Source: Chelonoidis abingdonii (taxonomy: Eukaryota; Chordata; Testudines; Testudinidae). From it: a stretch of DNA of 64,000 nt. The translations under genes were made by a program, and so were the position numbers. The notes under the pieces are model-generated. The model ran no database searches and was not told where the DNA came from. It was given only the letters and a program-made list of their open reading frames with translations. Location: assembly GCF_003597395.2 (NCBI RefSeq), contig NC_133773.1, forward strand, positions 125,944,415 to 126,008,414, written 5' to 3'. Of the stretch, positions 58,301 through 64,000 are shown piece by piece. The stretch's first letter is position 1. Each line of letters opens with the position of its first letter.

Positions 58301-61021
58301 AAACCAGTATAAATATGTATTGTCAGCTTCACCAGTTAGTTAATTCTTTTCCAGAGATGGAAGGATAAGATGATCTGTGTGTAGCCTGACTCTCTTCTGC
58401 ATTCAGTGAGGATGGACCCTCTTACTTAGCAGTAGTGTTCATCCTCTCTAGCAGAAGAGGCAGCATGAAATATGTTAGAGAATAAGATGTAATGTTGATG
58501 GCATGGATAAGCTATGTTAGAGTCACAACATAACTAGAGTAACTCTTAGAGCAATGAATATTCAGCCTTAGAGTTTTAAGTTGAGAGACAGGAGCTGAGT
58601 TAAACTAGGTTTAGTCTGTTGTCAGTCATGCCAACCAGGCCTCTTTTCTCTTTGGCCACAGACCCTTCCTGCTGTCCATCACAGCACTCCCCGTAGACCA
58701 TGGAAAGCCTTTTGAAACCAGCCAGACCTAAAGGTTTAAAACTCTTTAGGACTAGCAAATATCCTAAAGGTTAATTGTGATCTTACTAAGAGAGAAGTTT
58801 GTTGATGCCTTAGCCAGGAAAACATTATTCCTGAGACAGCTGATAACTGGTTTGTAAAATGTGATATCTTTGATTTAGCTTTTAAAATCCTAACCTCATT
58901 TTGCATTTTCAGGAGTTGTATCAAAATGCTCTGAAAGAGCTAGAGGACAAAGGAAAACACTATACCCCATTGGTGTGTGAGAAAAAGAAGCCTGTGCCAT
59001 TGAAACTGTACATGCCCAAAATTGTGAAAGTGTAAGTACGATAATCCTTATAGAAGTGAAGAAAGCAAAACTGCAGGTTAGGCCTTGAGGAGCATGGAGA
59101 TAGGCTTCAGCTAAAGGCTATTTGTCATTCTTTTCTAAATTTCCAAGCAGAATAGGTTTTTGGAAAGTAGGAAAAACAAGGGGAATGGAATTGCGTCTCC
59201 TACATTAGGTGCACATGATGCCAAGGATGGACAACCCTGAGAGAGGGAAGGAGGAATCCTGAGAAATGGAGGATGGATTGTCTTGTTTTATGGGTAGAGT
59301 ATAGGACCGGAAATCAGGAGATCTGGAGGCTATTCCTAGCTCTCTTATTCATTTCTCCCTCAATAATAGATTCATAGATCTTTAACGCCAGGAGGACCAT
59401 TATGAGCATTTGATCCGACTTCCAACACAACATAAAATACAATCTGGGTATCTACTTTACACTGGTTCTTAATTTTGGGGGTCTGTCTAGACTTCTCAGC
59501 TTTCCTGGATTCCCAGATTGCCACAATGGCCAGAAACACATTTTTTATGTTTGGCTGACCAAGAAATTTCACCCCTCCCTGTCAGATATAGACCTTTCCA
59601 CATACACATCATATGTATCTTTTTGTGTTCTGGGTTAGATTATAGCAACATCCTGATTGTAGTTGGCATTTAACTTTGAAAGATATTTGGGAGCTTTTAC
59701 TAATACCAAATGCAGTTGCACTCTGACTCAGGTAGACTGGCAAGGGCATATTACACCAATACTCTTCACTGGCTGTTGATTCATTTCCAGACAGAGGCAC
59801 TAGTGTTGGTCTCTGTTAAGAAATTGCATCTGCCCCACTATTTGCATTCATCCTAAACTCCCTCCGGCTATTTGCCGAAAGGGTGAAACAGATCAGGTAT
59901 CTGCCATTCCCCCAAACACACAGACACACTTTGCCCCCCTATAATTTATTATGAGAACTATTAACCTTAAAACACATTGCGAGACTCCATTTTTGTCCAG
60001 GTTTTCCACTAACTGCAGATGCTGACATTCTGGATTTAGCTAGCTAGTATGGTTCTCTCCACCTTTGTACTTCTGAATGTAGTGCTACATGTGGAAGGTT
60101 GCTGTGTATTGGCGCTCTTGAAAATCTGCTCTTTATCTAAATTATATAACGTAGTCAGATATTTTTGTTATGGTATCCTATAAATATGTAATTATAAGTG
60201 AGACTGTTAAGCCCTTGGTATTGAGAGTTGCCATAAGAGTATGCAAAGACGTAGAATATAAAAAAGTAGTATCTATATAAAAGCTAGTTTCTGAGAAGTA
60301 TAAAAAAGTATACTTGACATAATATTTTATGCATACATGCATTCTAATTTCAGTCTCGAGTTTGGGAGGAAACAGGGAGGCAGCAAGGAGGAGCAGGAAA
60401 GAAAGAGGCTGATTCACAAACACAAACGTGAATTTAAAGGAGCTGTTCGGGAGATCCGGAAAGATAACCAGTTCCTGGCTAGAATGCAGCTTTCAGAAAT
60501 TATGGAAAGGTAATATATGGTTACTGGCAGCGGCAATTATGGCAGTGGAGTTGCTCTGTATGCTGGCCAACGTTCACTCTTGGTCCCTGTCAGGACTGGC
60601 ATGTTGGTCAACCATATTTTGAGGTCAAAACAGTTGTCTGACAACTTGGCAGCAACCACTACAAGACTTGCAATCAGAGTTACCTGATGTTTATTGCTCA
60701 TCAACCTCTATATATTTTGAATGTGTTGGAATTTTGCGGTTTCATTTATATAGTCACATAATGTGTATTTCTAAGTAACATATTTATAATATGTGTAATT
60801 TAAACTGTAGCAGAAGCGGTGTTTCAAAAATGTAGCTTTTTATAAATATTAAAATACATATTGTACTGCCTATTTTATCTGATGTCAGAATAAAGATTTA
60901 AACATATGTTTGTTTTTATAGGGATTCTGACAGAAAAAGAAAAGTGAAAAATCTTTTCAATAGCCTTGCTACACAGGAAGGTGAATGGAAGGCAATGAAG
61001 CGGAAGAAGTTTAAAAATTAG
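21345..61021 (+). CDS. NOP14: Nucleolar protein 14, complete gene of 18 coding exons
   Basis: NOP14 is a nucleolar component of the SSU processome, needed for early pre-rRNA cleavage and 18S/40S maturation; family members work with NOC4 and EMG1. Exons: 21345-21542, 27128-27262, 28783-28924, 30972-31117, 32852-32989, 34363-34485, 35822-35953, 37391-37694, 39510-39640, 39901-39986, 41863-41998, 43120-43221, 50654-50807, 54175-54334, 57084-57231, 58913-59031, 60354-60509, 60922-61021. They splice to 869 codons (human protein about 857) with all 17 introns GT-AG and phases continuous. Visible features are an N-terminal NPFEVKVN-QKF block with HDVGLPG, an ELTAAHFGGGGGLL block, an acidic tract at residues about 339-440, a hydrophobic helical C-terminal half, and a basic tail ending KRKKFKN. 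The ATG has a good context (acaATGG). Inactivation seems unlikely since no stop or frameshift is seen. Recognition is by family similarity. Confidence 0.97.
21699..21962. mobile_element. hAT-type MITE in NOP14 intron 1 with perfect TSD
   Basis: Left end CAGAGGTCAGCAACCTTTC, right end inverse CAGGGGTAGGTAACCTA; exact 8-bp duplication TTCTATAG at 21691-21698 and 21963-21970. It lies only 156 bp after the exon 1 donor. It is a short relative of the element at 25479-26824. Confidence 0.9.
22165..22310 (+). mobile_element. Ancient SINE-like fragment
   Basis: 'tttgtattgcagtattatct', 'aggggcccgg', 'tagtgctgtataaatgttg' and 'ccctgctctg' follow the order of the family also seen at 7272-7345 and, reversed, at 24355-24452. 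Confidence 0.55.
22498..23080 (+). mobile_element. CR1 LINE 3' end in NOP14 intron 1
   Basis: Carries the CR1 order 'ttggaactggaaaatgtaca', 'cttccgtatgaggagagag', 'attcagcttggaagag', 'gatatgataaaggtctata' and the tail with 'gacaggatactgggctag' and 'gtctgacccagtatggcc'. 5'-truncated, frame broken. Confidence 0.9.
23537..23813. mobile_element. Degraded Harbinger-type MITE
   Basis: Starts 'ggtatgtctgtgcttctgtg' and ends 'cttagctatagacca', loosely inverted, with 'agtgtagtgtagacact' inside. A 22-bp direct duplication containing 'tccaccttctcaaaagacag' sits at 23630-23672. Confidence 0.5.
23856..23971. mobile_element. Very short hAT-type MITE
   Basis: Left end CAATATTTCTCAGC, right end inverse CAGTATTTCTTAACC. 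Flanks GTCTATAC (23848-23855) and GTTTATAT (23972-23979) agree at 6 of 8 positions. 116 bp, non-coding. Confidence 0.75.
24355..24452 (-). mobile_element. Ancient SINE-like fragment, reverse orientation
   Basis: 'ttgtgagctctaggggaagg', 'gactgtcttctttg' and 'tatagtgcctg' are the reverse of the blocks seen at 7272 and 22165. Confidence 0.55.
24716..25041. mobile_element. hAT-type MITE
   Basis: Left end CAGGGGTAGCCAAACT, right end inverse CAGGGGTCACCAAACT. Flanks ATGTATAC (24708-24715) and GTATATAC (25042-25049) match at 6 of 8. The body begins 'gcagctcatgagccacatg', itself a small palindrome. Confidence 0.85.
25479..26824. mobile_element. Longer hAT-type element, same family as 21699
   Basis: Left end CAGGGGTCAGCAACCTTTC, right end inverse CAGAGGTCAGCAACCTA. 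The first 200 bases follow the 21699 copy closely ('agtggtgt', 'tattcactctaat', 'gtgccggtaatacat'). The body holds GC-rich imperfect repeats ('cagcccgctgctg', 'gggctgagcgggg', 'ccccagctgggaaggg'). Flanks AGCTAGAA and ATACAGAT do not clearly match, so its duplication is decayed. No transposase frame. Confidence 0.85.
27128..27262 (+). CDS. NOP14: NOP14 coding exon 2 (residues 67-111)
   Basis: Acceptor TTTTCAG, donor GTAAAG, 45 codons in phase 0. It contains TQTLLKEYKER, DKRFGEYN and SPEEKMMKRF, all highly conserved in the family. Too short to appear as a free-standing open frame with its own start. Confidence 0.95.
27515..27722. repeat. AT-rich interspersed repeat with iterated 'aaaattttt' motif
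   Basis: Runs such as 'ttttggtggaaat', 'ttggccaaaaactgaaat', 'gtcaaaaatcaatttttctg' and 'gaaaatttttgaccagccc' recur in the style of a common turtle repeat. A fragment with 'aaaattttttgttgaccagc' is at 28690-28712. Class unknown. Confidence 0.4.
27929..28220. mobile_element. hAT-type MITE with perfect 8-bp TSD
   Basis: Left end CAGTGATCGCCAAACTTTTT, right end inverse CAGAGGTCCCCAAATG. The duplication CTCTAAGA is exact at 27921-27928 and 28221-28228. Internal GC-rich segment, non-coding. Confidence 0.9.
28783..28924 (+). CDS. NOP14: NOP14 coding exon 3 (residues 112-159)
   Basis: Acceptor TTCACAG, donor GTAAGA, ending in phase 1. It encodes EKKSIYNLNED, ELTHYGQSLADIEK and an acidic DSDSDTEE stretch. 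Confidence 0.95.
29553..29679. mobile_element. Short palindromic MITE
   Basis: 'ggaccagattatgaaccc' at the left and the inverse of 'gggtttgcagtctggcc' at the right form a hairpin. The middle contains 'agtctcattgaagtcagtgg', a motif shared by the other small hairpins of this group. Confidence 0.6.
30365..30462. mobile_element. Short palindromic MITE
   Basis: Left 'agccctggtcctgcaaagc' and right 'tgtgggatcagggcct' are inverted; the centre has 'agtccagtgggactactc'. Same group as 29553 and 52795. Confidence 0.6.
30540..30690 (+). mobile_element. MIR-like (CORE-SINE) fragment
   Basis: 'tggtcaagtcacttgacttc', 'tcagtgctctatctgtaaaa', 'taggaataataatggttatc' and 'aaagtgctttgggg' follow the MIR consensus order. 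Confidence 0.8.
30972..31117 (+). CDS. NOP14: NOP14 coding exon 4 (residues 159-207)
   Basis: Acceptor TTTTCAG, donor GTAAGT. It completes the split alanine codon and encodes ELTAAHFGGGGGLL, then PKSRKELIEELIAKSKQEK, a hallmark of NOP14. Confidence 0.95.
31605..32790. mobile_element. Nonautonomous DNA element filling much of NOP14 intron 4
   Basis: Left edge 'cttctgggaagattctgtg' and the inverse of the right edge, 'aatactcccgagggcattct', share an inverted core ('gaagattctgtg' against 'gagggcattctgtg'). The body is C-rich with loose repeats of 'acctggatcc'-like units. I recognise it as a widespread turtle-type repeat but cannot name its superfamily. Open frames here on both strands (for example 31752-32297 and 32264-32941) are proline- or glycine-rich chance products. 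Confidence 0.55.
32852..32989 (+). CDS. NOP14: NOP14 coding exon 5 (residues 208-253)
   Basis: Acceptor CTTCTAG, donor GTAAGG, 46 codons, phase 0. It encodes ALELTEKLD, WKEIQTLLSHKTPKSE and a lysine-glutamate-rich end. It starts only about 60 bp after a transposon that fills most of intron 4. Confidence 0.94.
33845..34085 (+). mobile_element. Nearly full-length MIR-like SINE
   Basis: Begins 'gacatggtctagtggatta', then 'ctgaattccagtttcatctc', 'ttgggcatgttgagtaacta', 'cctcagttttcctatctgta' and 'gtacagtgctttgaagatat'. This is the standard order of a MIR-type SINE. Confidence 0.85.
34363..34485 (+). CDS. NOP14: NOP14 coding exon 6 (residues 254-294)
   Basis: Acceptor TTCTTTAG, donor GTACCA, which departs from consensus at positions +4 to +6, 41 codons. 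It encodes YDMIVRELGFEMKAQPSDRM and KEEQERLQKLE. Confidence 0.95.
34486..35821 (+). other. NOP14: NOP14 intron 6, no recognised feature
   Basis: AT-rich sequence with a poly-T run before 34780. I see no transposon termini or RNA gene. Confidence 0.5.
35822..35953 (+). CDS. NOP14: NOP14 coding exon 7 (residues 295-338)
   Basis: Acceptor ATTGCAG, donor GTAAGA, 44 codons. It encodes ADRLRRMHGKDE and KPKHMSADDLADGF, then LDKDDRRLLSYK, matching human NOP14 closely. Confidence 0.95.
35954..37390 (+). other. NOP14: NOP14 intron 7, no recognised feature
   Basis: No transposon ends or tandem repeats recognised. The short open frames near 36983-37282 are C-rich chance products. Confidence 0.5.
37391..37694 (+). 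CDS. NOP14: NOP14 coding exon 8 (residues 339-440), acidic domain
   Basis: Acceptor TTAATAG, donor GTAAGA, phase 1. The exon is dominated by glutamate and aspartate with short serine-acid runs, and ends SELPYTFT. This is the poorly conserved acidic linker of NOP14 and probably accounts for most of the length difference from human. Confidence 0.93.
37868..38797 (+). mobile_element. CR1 LINE 3' part in NOP14 intron 8
   Basis: Starts 173 bp after the exon 8 donor. Translated, it gives CR1 reverse transcriptase C-terminal blocks such as 'NVDKYKVMYIGKNN', 'NQERDLGVVM' and 'ALEKVQKRATKMIRG', then runs into the 3' UTR ending 'cattcttatgttct'. It is truncated on the 5' side and has frame breaks after codon position about 38260. 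Confidence 0.93.
39510..39640 (+). CDS. NOP14: NOP14 coding exon 9 (residues 440-483)
   Basis: Acceptor ATAATAG, donor GTACGT. It encodes PESYEKLKSLL, EEQLVILERIQKCNHPSLA and NKAKLE, the start of the helical C-terminal half. Confidence 0.95.
39901..39986 (+). CDS. NOP14: NOP14 coding exon 10 (residues 484-512)
   Basis: Acceptor CTTGCAG, donor GTAAGT, phase 2. It encodes KLFGFLLEYIGELA, PPEL and IDKLV. Confidence 0.95.
40272..40327. repeat. (CA)n microsatellite
   Basis: About 28 uninterrupted CA dinucleotides in NOP14 intron 10. Confidence 0.97.
41282..41337. repeat. Poly-T/poly-G low-complexity tract
   Basis: A run of T, then about ten G, then T-rich and G-rich segments. Probably length-variable. 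Confidence 0.9.
41863..41998 (+). CDS. NOP14: NOP14 coding exon 11 (residues 512-557)
   Basis: Acceptor TTAATAG, donor GTAATT. It encodes LYSLCQMFPEAAS, VLQDAAHDMQEMIE and PGLDM. Confidence 0.95.
43120..43221 (+). CDS. NOP14: NOP14 coding exon 12 (residues 558-591)
   Basis: Acceptor TTTTCAG, donor GTATGC, 34 codons. It encodes LIYLKITAILFPTSDFWHPV and TPAL, then SQLLTK, nearly invariant in vertebrates. Confidence 0.95.
43555..44246 (+). mobile_element. CR1 LINE, endonuclease-domain fragment
   Basis: Plus-strand translation shows the CR1 endonuclease end with 'NLIMMGDFYYPHIDW' and 'TNDCFLEQLVFGTHKERG', with frame shifts. It is the 5'-most part of the CR1 cluster in intron 12 and is cut by an LTR insertion. 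Confidence 0.88.
45009..45244. mobile_element. hAT-type MITE nested in the LTR
   Basis: Left end CGGGTTGGCAGCCTT, right end inverse CAGGAGTCAGCAATT. Flanks CCCTAAAT (45001-45008) and CCCTAGAT (45245-45252) match at 7 of 8. Confidence 0.85.
45463..45643 (+). mobile_element. Mariner-type MITE with TA target
   Basis: Left end CACTTCTACCTCAATATAAC, right end 'agaggtagcagtg', flanked by TA on each side (45461-45462 and 45644-45645). Internal 'ccatgttataggtgaaacc' and 'accgtgttatatcc' repeat a 'gttata' theme. A second copy lies at 50112 in the opposite orientation. Confidence 0.78.
45790..46411 (+). mobile_element. CR1 LINE, reverse transcriptase N-terminal region
   Basis: Encodes the CR1 blocks 'LDNQGAKGVFKEEKAIAEKL' in pieces and 'QIDKLNSNKSSGPDGIHPRV' at 46280-46350, typical of the start of the CR1 reverse transcriptase domain. 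It is interrupted at 46412 by an inverted-repeat element. Confidence 0.9.
46412..46722. mobile_element. Palindromic inverted-repeat element inside CR1
   Basis: Left arm 46500-46567 ('cttcatcagatgcatggag' to 'gcatatgaaaagat') is the inverse of right arm 46635-46703 ('cttttcatatgctgtg' to 'gcatctgatgaag'). The left edge adds 'tggtagccgtgttagtcc' and 'ggcaccttagagactaac', which also end the copy at 18655. Two open frames on opposite strands through it are mirror images of each other, a result of the palindrome. Confidence 0.8.
46728..48643 (+). mobile_element. CR1 LINE, second copy in the cluster with 3' end
   Basis: Begins again at the reverse transcriptase N-terminal area ('acatcagaagcaggaagcc'), passes 'NSNKSPGPDGIHPR', and continues through the C-terminal part 'YKSMIHPYLEYCVQIWSPH' and 'ALEKIQRRATKMIRGLEW' to the CR1 tail ending 'cattcttatgttct'. 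Frame breaks make it inactive. Confidence 0.92.
48650..49735 (+). mobile_element. CR1 LINE, third copy in the cluster with 3' end
   Basis: Restarts upstream in CR1 ('ggatctgtactgggac', 'caacatattcataaata') directly after the tail of the previous copy, and ends with its own tail 'gtctgacccagtatagcc'. The direct repeat of CR1 segments shows separate insertions rather than one element. Confidence 0.9.
50112..50300 (-). mobile_element. Mariner-type MITE, reverse copy
   Basis: Left end CACCTCTACCTCGATATAAT, right end inverse CACACCTCTACCCGG, flanked by TA (50110-50111 and 50301-50302). The body is the reverse of the 45463 copy: 'gcaagttcaatataacacag' here against 'actgaacttgctttg' there. Confidence 0.82.
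50654..50807 (+). CDS. NOP14: NOP14 coding exon 13 (residues 592-643)
   Basis: Acceptor TTGTTAG, donor GTAAGT, phase 1. It encodes TLQDVVKGLFVCCLFLEYV and LSQRFIPELINF. It follows the longest intron (7.4 kb), which is filled by transposons. Confidence 0.95.
50932..51326. mobile_element. Harbinger-type MITE
   Basis: Left 'agactacgtctacactac' and right 'agtgtagaccaggccc' are inverted relatives of the Harbinger tip. The body repeats 'atcgattt' and 'aaatcgat' many times and has 'gcgtccacgctaaccc'. Starts 125 bp after the exon 13 donor. Confidence 0.75.
51330..52790 (+). other. NOP14: NOP14 intron 13, no recognised feature
   Basis: AT-rich with scattered short open frames (for example 51550-51795 and 51387-51635) on opposite strands with no family resemblance. 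No element termini recognised. Confidence 0.45.
52795..52917. mobile_element. Short palindromic MITE
   Basis: Left 'aggccctgatcctgtgaac' and right 'ttgcaggattagggcctt' are inverted, centre 'agtctcattgacttact'. Same group as 29553 and 30365. Confidence 0.65.
54175..54334 (+). CDS. NOP14: NOP14 coding exon 14 (residues 643-696)
   Basis: Acceptor TTTTTTAG, donor GTATGT, phase 2. It encodes LVHPFRPAGKNSELLLVS and a less conserved region ending NHFR. Confidence 0.94.
54512..54642. mobile_element. Short palindromic MITE
   Basis: Left 'gggtctgatgctgcaaagtg', with 'gtgctaagcacccccaac' and, further on, 'cactcagcactccatagg' and 'gaagggtcaaatcct'. These form an imperfect hairpin of the same type. Confidence 0.5.
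54965..55110. mobile_element. Old SINE/LINE-like fragment
   Basis: 'tctgagtgcttcacaaacat', 'gtgatattatccccatttta' and 'gggaactaaggcacggag' match the core of an ancient amniote repeat of MIR/L3 type. Confidence 0.55.
55205..55427. mobile_element. 3' end of a hAT-type element
   Basis: The right end reads, inverted, CAGTGGTTTTCAAACTGTGG, the same terminus as the 3818-4573 element, and 'tgttgcgacccacag' is shared in style. The next eight bases are ATCTAGTC. I found no matching left terminus, so the 5' side is truncated or diverged. Confidence 0.65.
56769..56831. repeat. A-rich simple tract
   Basis: Loose (CAAA)n and poly-A units in NOP14 intron 14. The lysine- and asparagine-rich open frame across it (56620-56925) is a product of this composition. 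Confidence 0.85.
57084..57231 (+). CDS. NOP14: NOP14 coding exon 15 (residues 696-745)
   Basis: Acceptor CTAACAG, donor GTAAAT. It encodes LSCLAVCLDLIKKCA, SLSSFHEIM and a C-terminal LLTEH block. Not seen as a separate open frame because it lacks an early ATG. Confidence 0.93.
57667..58118. mobile_element. Nonautonomous DNA element in NOP14 intron 15
   Basis: Left 'gttccctctaatttttt' and right inverse 'gttccctctaagctgcgtg' share the terminus GTTCCCTCTAA. The body is G-rich in the left half with loose repeats ('ggggctcagag', 'gggctcagggcc'). It resembles a turtle hAT-like family; the flanks do not show a clear 8-bp duplication. Confidence 0.6.
58913..59031 (+). CDS. NOP14: NOP14 coding exon 16 (residues 746-785)
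   Basis: Acceptor TTTTCAG, donor GTAAGT, phase 2. It encodes ELYQNALKELE and CEKKKPVPLKLYMPKIVKV, equivalent to human 'PVPLKLFTPRLVKV'. Confidence 0.95.
59366..59480. mobile_element. Diverged interspersed repeat fragment
   Basis: 'agattcatagatctttaacg', 'ccaggaggaccattatgagc' and 'tgatccgacttcc' resemble a common sauropsid repeat. Family not assigned. Confidence 0.45.
60354..60509 (+). CDS. NOP14: NOP14 coding exon 17 (residues 785-837)
   Basis: Acceptor ATTTCAG, donor GTAATA, phase 2. It encodes LEFGRKQGGSKEEQERKRL, HKHKREFKGAVREIRKDNQF and LARMQLSEIME, the most conserved C-terminal block. Confidence 0.96.
60922..61021 (+). CDS. NOP14: NOP14 coding exon 18 with stop (residues 837-869)
   Basis: Acceptor TTTATAG. 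It encodes RDSDRKRKVKNLFNSLATQ, GEWKAMKRKKFKN and a TAG stop at 61019-61021. The two lysine-arginine clusters are likely nuclear or nucleolar targeting signals, as in other NOP14 proteins. Confidence 0.96.
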
Positions 61022-61213
61022 ACATTGACATTCTACAACAGGAAACCATGGGACATTATATTTTTACTTTCAGGTAAAATATATAAACTGATGGATTTTG
61101 AGGAGACTTTGTCTTCTTGGTGCATTCCTTTTGTGGAAAACAGGATCCTTCAAGAACAGTCTGAAAAAGGATTCTGATAAATTGGTTAGTTGGCTGTATT
61201 TTTTCATGTGAAA

Positions 61214-61219
61214 AATAAA
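61214..61219 (+). terminator. NOP14: Polyadenylation signal AATAAA of NOP14
   Basis: A canonical AATAAA lies 193 bp after the stop codon, followed by T- and GT-rich sequence ('ccttttgtatttgttg'). This gives a 3' UTR of about 0.2 kb. A longer alternative end cannot be excluded. Confidence 0.7.
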
Positions 61220-61415
61220 GATAACATCCTTTTGTATTTGTTGTACTTACTATCATATTAATGAGAAATATTTTGGTGAATAGGTGTTCAGAAAACTGTA
61301 CATTCTTGACAGGAACTTCAGACCAATTCTGAGAGTCCATTTTATGGTGCATTGTATGGGTATTCTAAAAAGAATCAAGTAACAGGCATAGACTTTTTTG
61401 TGTATTTTTGATATA

Positions 61416-61613
61416 GATGCTCCCCGGGTTATGGAAGACCCAACTTGCGCAAATTCACACTTACGGAAAATGTTCCATAAGACAGAAATACAATTTTCAA
61501 GTTGTGGAAATTTTTGCATAACGTACGGGGTATATGTTTCCAACTTATGCAAAATTCAAATTACGGAAGGCTTTCCGGAATGGAACGTTTGGGTAAATCT
61601 AGGGGGGCGTCTG
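61416..61613. mobile_element. Mariner-type MITE in the NOP14 3' flank
   Basis: Left end GATGCTCCCCGGGTTATG, right end inverse CAGACGCCCCCCTAGATTTA, both flanked by TA (61414-61415 and 61614-61615). The body iterates 'cttacggaaa', 'ttgtggaaatttttgcataa' and 'attacggaagg'. Just after the likely polyadenylation site. Confidence 0.7.
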
Positions 61614-61619
61614 TATTTC

Positions 61620-64000
61620 AAAATTGCTGATGTTAAATTAGCATCACAACTATATAATAATGTTTTAAATAGGATTTAGCTTTAGGAAAGTAGGATTCCT
61701 GTACTCTAGGGCCTAGTGGAACTAGTTTGTTGACAGTTGGTGTATGGTTAAAGCCCAACATCCATTTATCAGGTCAATAACTGTTGACATTTGCTCCATA
61801 TGTATTGAATCTTAATGTTGATCTCAACGTACAGTCCTGACACTGTGTAACATGGGTCAATTAAACAGACTACCTCAGCACCTTCATAACTATCTGATTG
61901 ACTCACAGCTTTAAATCATTTTTACATATTTCATAACAAAACAAGTTAAGTTACTTGGGTACCTGAATGACAGTTGGAAAAGATTTGTACTCTATCAGCT
62001 ACATTTGTGCAGAAACAAGAAGTATTTCACCCCTACTTCACCGTGTAAAGTTGGTCGCTTGAATTGGATCACCATCCCAAGATTCATCATAATCTACTTA
62101 TATCCTAAATCCATCCATGGCTAATTATATTTGCAGTGAAGAAATCTATAATTACTTTCCAGTTTCAAAATGCTTAAAGTTGTTCTAAAGAAGACACTAA
62201 GGGTCCTAAAGAACCTCTGCAAAATGAAAGTATTTTTACTTCACAGCTGCACAAACATGAAACCCTTAAAGTGCAGCTTTAAACTTACTGTTAACCCTAC
62301 AGAGCCAGCAGAGCAGTGGGAGAGTGAGTTGGATTCTTTTCTGTATGTATCATTAATTTGTTCGCCTAGGATCACTCATGTATGAAGTTAGTCAAATGCT
62401 CAATGCTTTGCTGAATCAGGGCTTAAATTCCAGTAGGAAGGCCAGTTTCTTACCTCAGATCCCTTTATGCAATCCAATTCTTTTCTGTCTACATATTTAT
62501 ACCATGCTTTTCACAATGGCATCTAGAATCCAGGATGGATCTCCCTACACATAAACATACATTCTTCTTTCTTCTCCCCTTTTAAAAACCTGAAAACTAA
62601 TTTTTTCCAAGATTCTGCACTCAGCTATACCTGTACATAAGCACAATGTTGCACAGGTGATGTCAACATTGGTCCTGCAGGATTTTTATTAATGGTGGTG
62701 ATGTCTATGAGCCAGAAAAAATACAGCTTATCCTTTAAATCCCAAGTTGAGTTTGCCACGCTAGTGGTTAAAATAAACATCTTTTTACTTTTTAAGTAAG
62801 ATAATTTGATTTGCTATATAAACAGAGAACTTCACAATGCCATATTTAAAGACCTGTTTCAAAGTTGAATACATCGTTTTCTGAACTGTGTCAAAACAAG
62901 AGTGTGCAGTTTTAATATGCACGTGTGTTTACCATGATTGTGCATCTATATGGCTCCTAACTGTTCACTTCTGTGATTGTTTAGGTGTACAATGTACATT
63001 GAAATTAGAAATGGAATCACATGTTCATTTTTAAACAGAGTTCTGGAGAGCTGTCATTTTATAGTTTAGCCAATTTGTGAATTTAAAATGGTGGATTTGA
63101 CTTTTTAACTTTTTCTTGAAAAATAATGTAACTCCAATCAATCCAGATGCAAAATTTGTACTAAGCTGCCTCAAACTAGCCACAATGTATGCTTCTTACC
63201 TTCTCAAATTAGATTTACAATGAAAGCACCAATACACCCTGAAATATGAGGGTACAAATGAAAAACTGTGCTCATATTTAAATTTCCCCTTTAAGGCCAA
63301 GAAAACCGTATTTCATTTTTGCAAAATGAGACTTTTTTGCATATCAAGATTTCTGATACAAAAGAGATGTCACCTTATTTGGGAAAGTTAATTTTTACTA
63401 AATCTCAAAATTAATGTTGCAATATAACTGATAAATAGCATAATGATGCATCAATTTCTCTGCTTTTAAAATCAGTTTTATTTGGTGTTAAAAAGCCAGT
63501 GCATAATATGTACATGCACTCATGCTGCATAAAAGATGAAGATTTCCTGATCTAAAATCGTTTTGCACTTTTTTCCAATGACAAATGTTTAGTTAACCAT
63601 TCCAAGAATCAACGAGGATAACTGCAGTCTTCAAAGAGATTTTGAGTGGCTGATGTACATGTTTGTGTTTCCACCAGATGCATCATGGAAATTCTCCTTT
63701 TTTGTATCCTGATCTTACAAAATGTCTTGTTTTTAATAAGACGGCAAAAAATTTAAAATGAAGTATATTTTCGTACTAACTTGCTATTCTGTTATTACTA
63801 GGCTTTCTTATTACAGGGTGCACCACTCACTGCTGGTCTGGCACTTCCTCCTGGTCACTCTTGAGGATTAGCTCTTGAGATCAAGGTCCCCACACTCCCG
63901 TCTTTAAAAAGATGACATTCAGATAGGGTGCTTGTAACCTAGTAACTATTGTTGGAGCAGCCCACTATAGGAGCTGTGCAGGAAGTGCAGCAGCATGCAG
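61620..64000. other. NOP14 downstream flank, no gene recognised
   Basis: MFSD10 would be expected next in the same direction by synteny, but I see no exon of a 12-helix transporter. The open frame at 62170-62385 has no recognisable similarity. Sequence is AT-rich with a few short runs. Confidence 0.5.

Noticed and set aside
61620..64000. Possible MFSD10 exon downstream of NOP14
   Set aside because: Expected by synteny, but no exon with transporter-like hydrophobic segments and splice sites was recognised; it probably lies beyond the window.
1..64000. CRISPR array, bacterial operon, rRNA or tRNA gene
   Set aside because: Nothing resembling these was seen; the window is animal nuclear DNA and its tandem repeats are minisatellite or microsatellite in type.

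Overview
This is a vertebrate nuclear window, most likely from a turtle. The evidence is an intron-rich, single-copy animal gene with 18 GT-AG exons, a CpG-rich bidirectional promoter, CR1 LINE tails ending in the usual sauropsid 3' end, MIR-like SINE relics, and a very dense set of hAT, PIF/Harbinger, mariner-type and LTR elements of the kind I associate with turtle genomes. The species call is inference from repeats; the gene calls rest on protein similarity.

The central gene is NOP14 (plus strand, coding exons from 21345 to 61021, 869 codons when spliced), a nucleolar factor of the small-subunit (SSU) processome. All 18 coding exons are visible with matching phases and no internal stop. 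On the other strand, head to head and 837 bp away, lies coding exon 1 of GRK4 (20456-20507). This pairing matches the known order GRK4-NOP14-MFSD10 at human 4p16.3. The shared CpG-rich interval between them holds a ZNF143/STAF-type site, a TCTCGCGAGA palindrome and GC boxes. The first 20.4 kb is therefore read as GRK4 intron 1, with no further GRK4 exon recognised.

Layout: 1-20455 is GRK4 intron 1, full of repeats. It includes hAT elements with 8-bp target-site duplications, a solo LTR with a perfect 5-bp duplication, a 3.5-kb Harbinger element with a ruined transposase gene and a GC-rich minisatellite, and a 231-bp near-perfect palindrome. 20456-21542 is the promoter and first exons. 21543-60921 is the NOP14 intron and exon series; intron 12 (7.4 kb) holds a nested cluster of CR1, LTR, hAT, mariner-like and inverted-repeat insertions. 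61022-64000 is the NOP14 3' UTR and flank with one short MITE and no recognised gene.

I found no evidence of a new gene system. The observations most worth a second look are the shared TA-centred target sites of nine separate hAT insertions (a Buster-type signature), the Harbinger element with its subterminal repeats and minisatellite, the long palindrome, and the compact bidirectional promoter.
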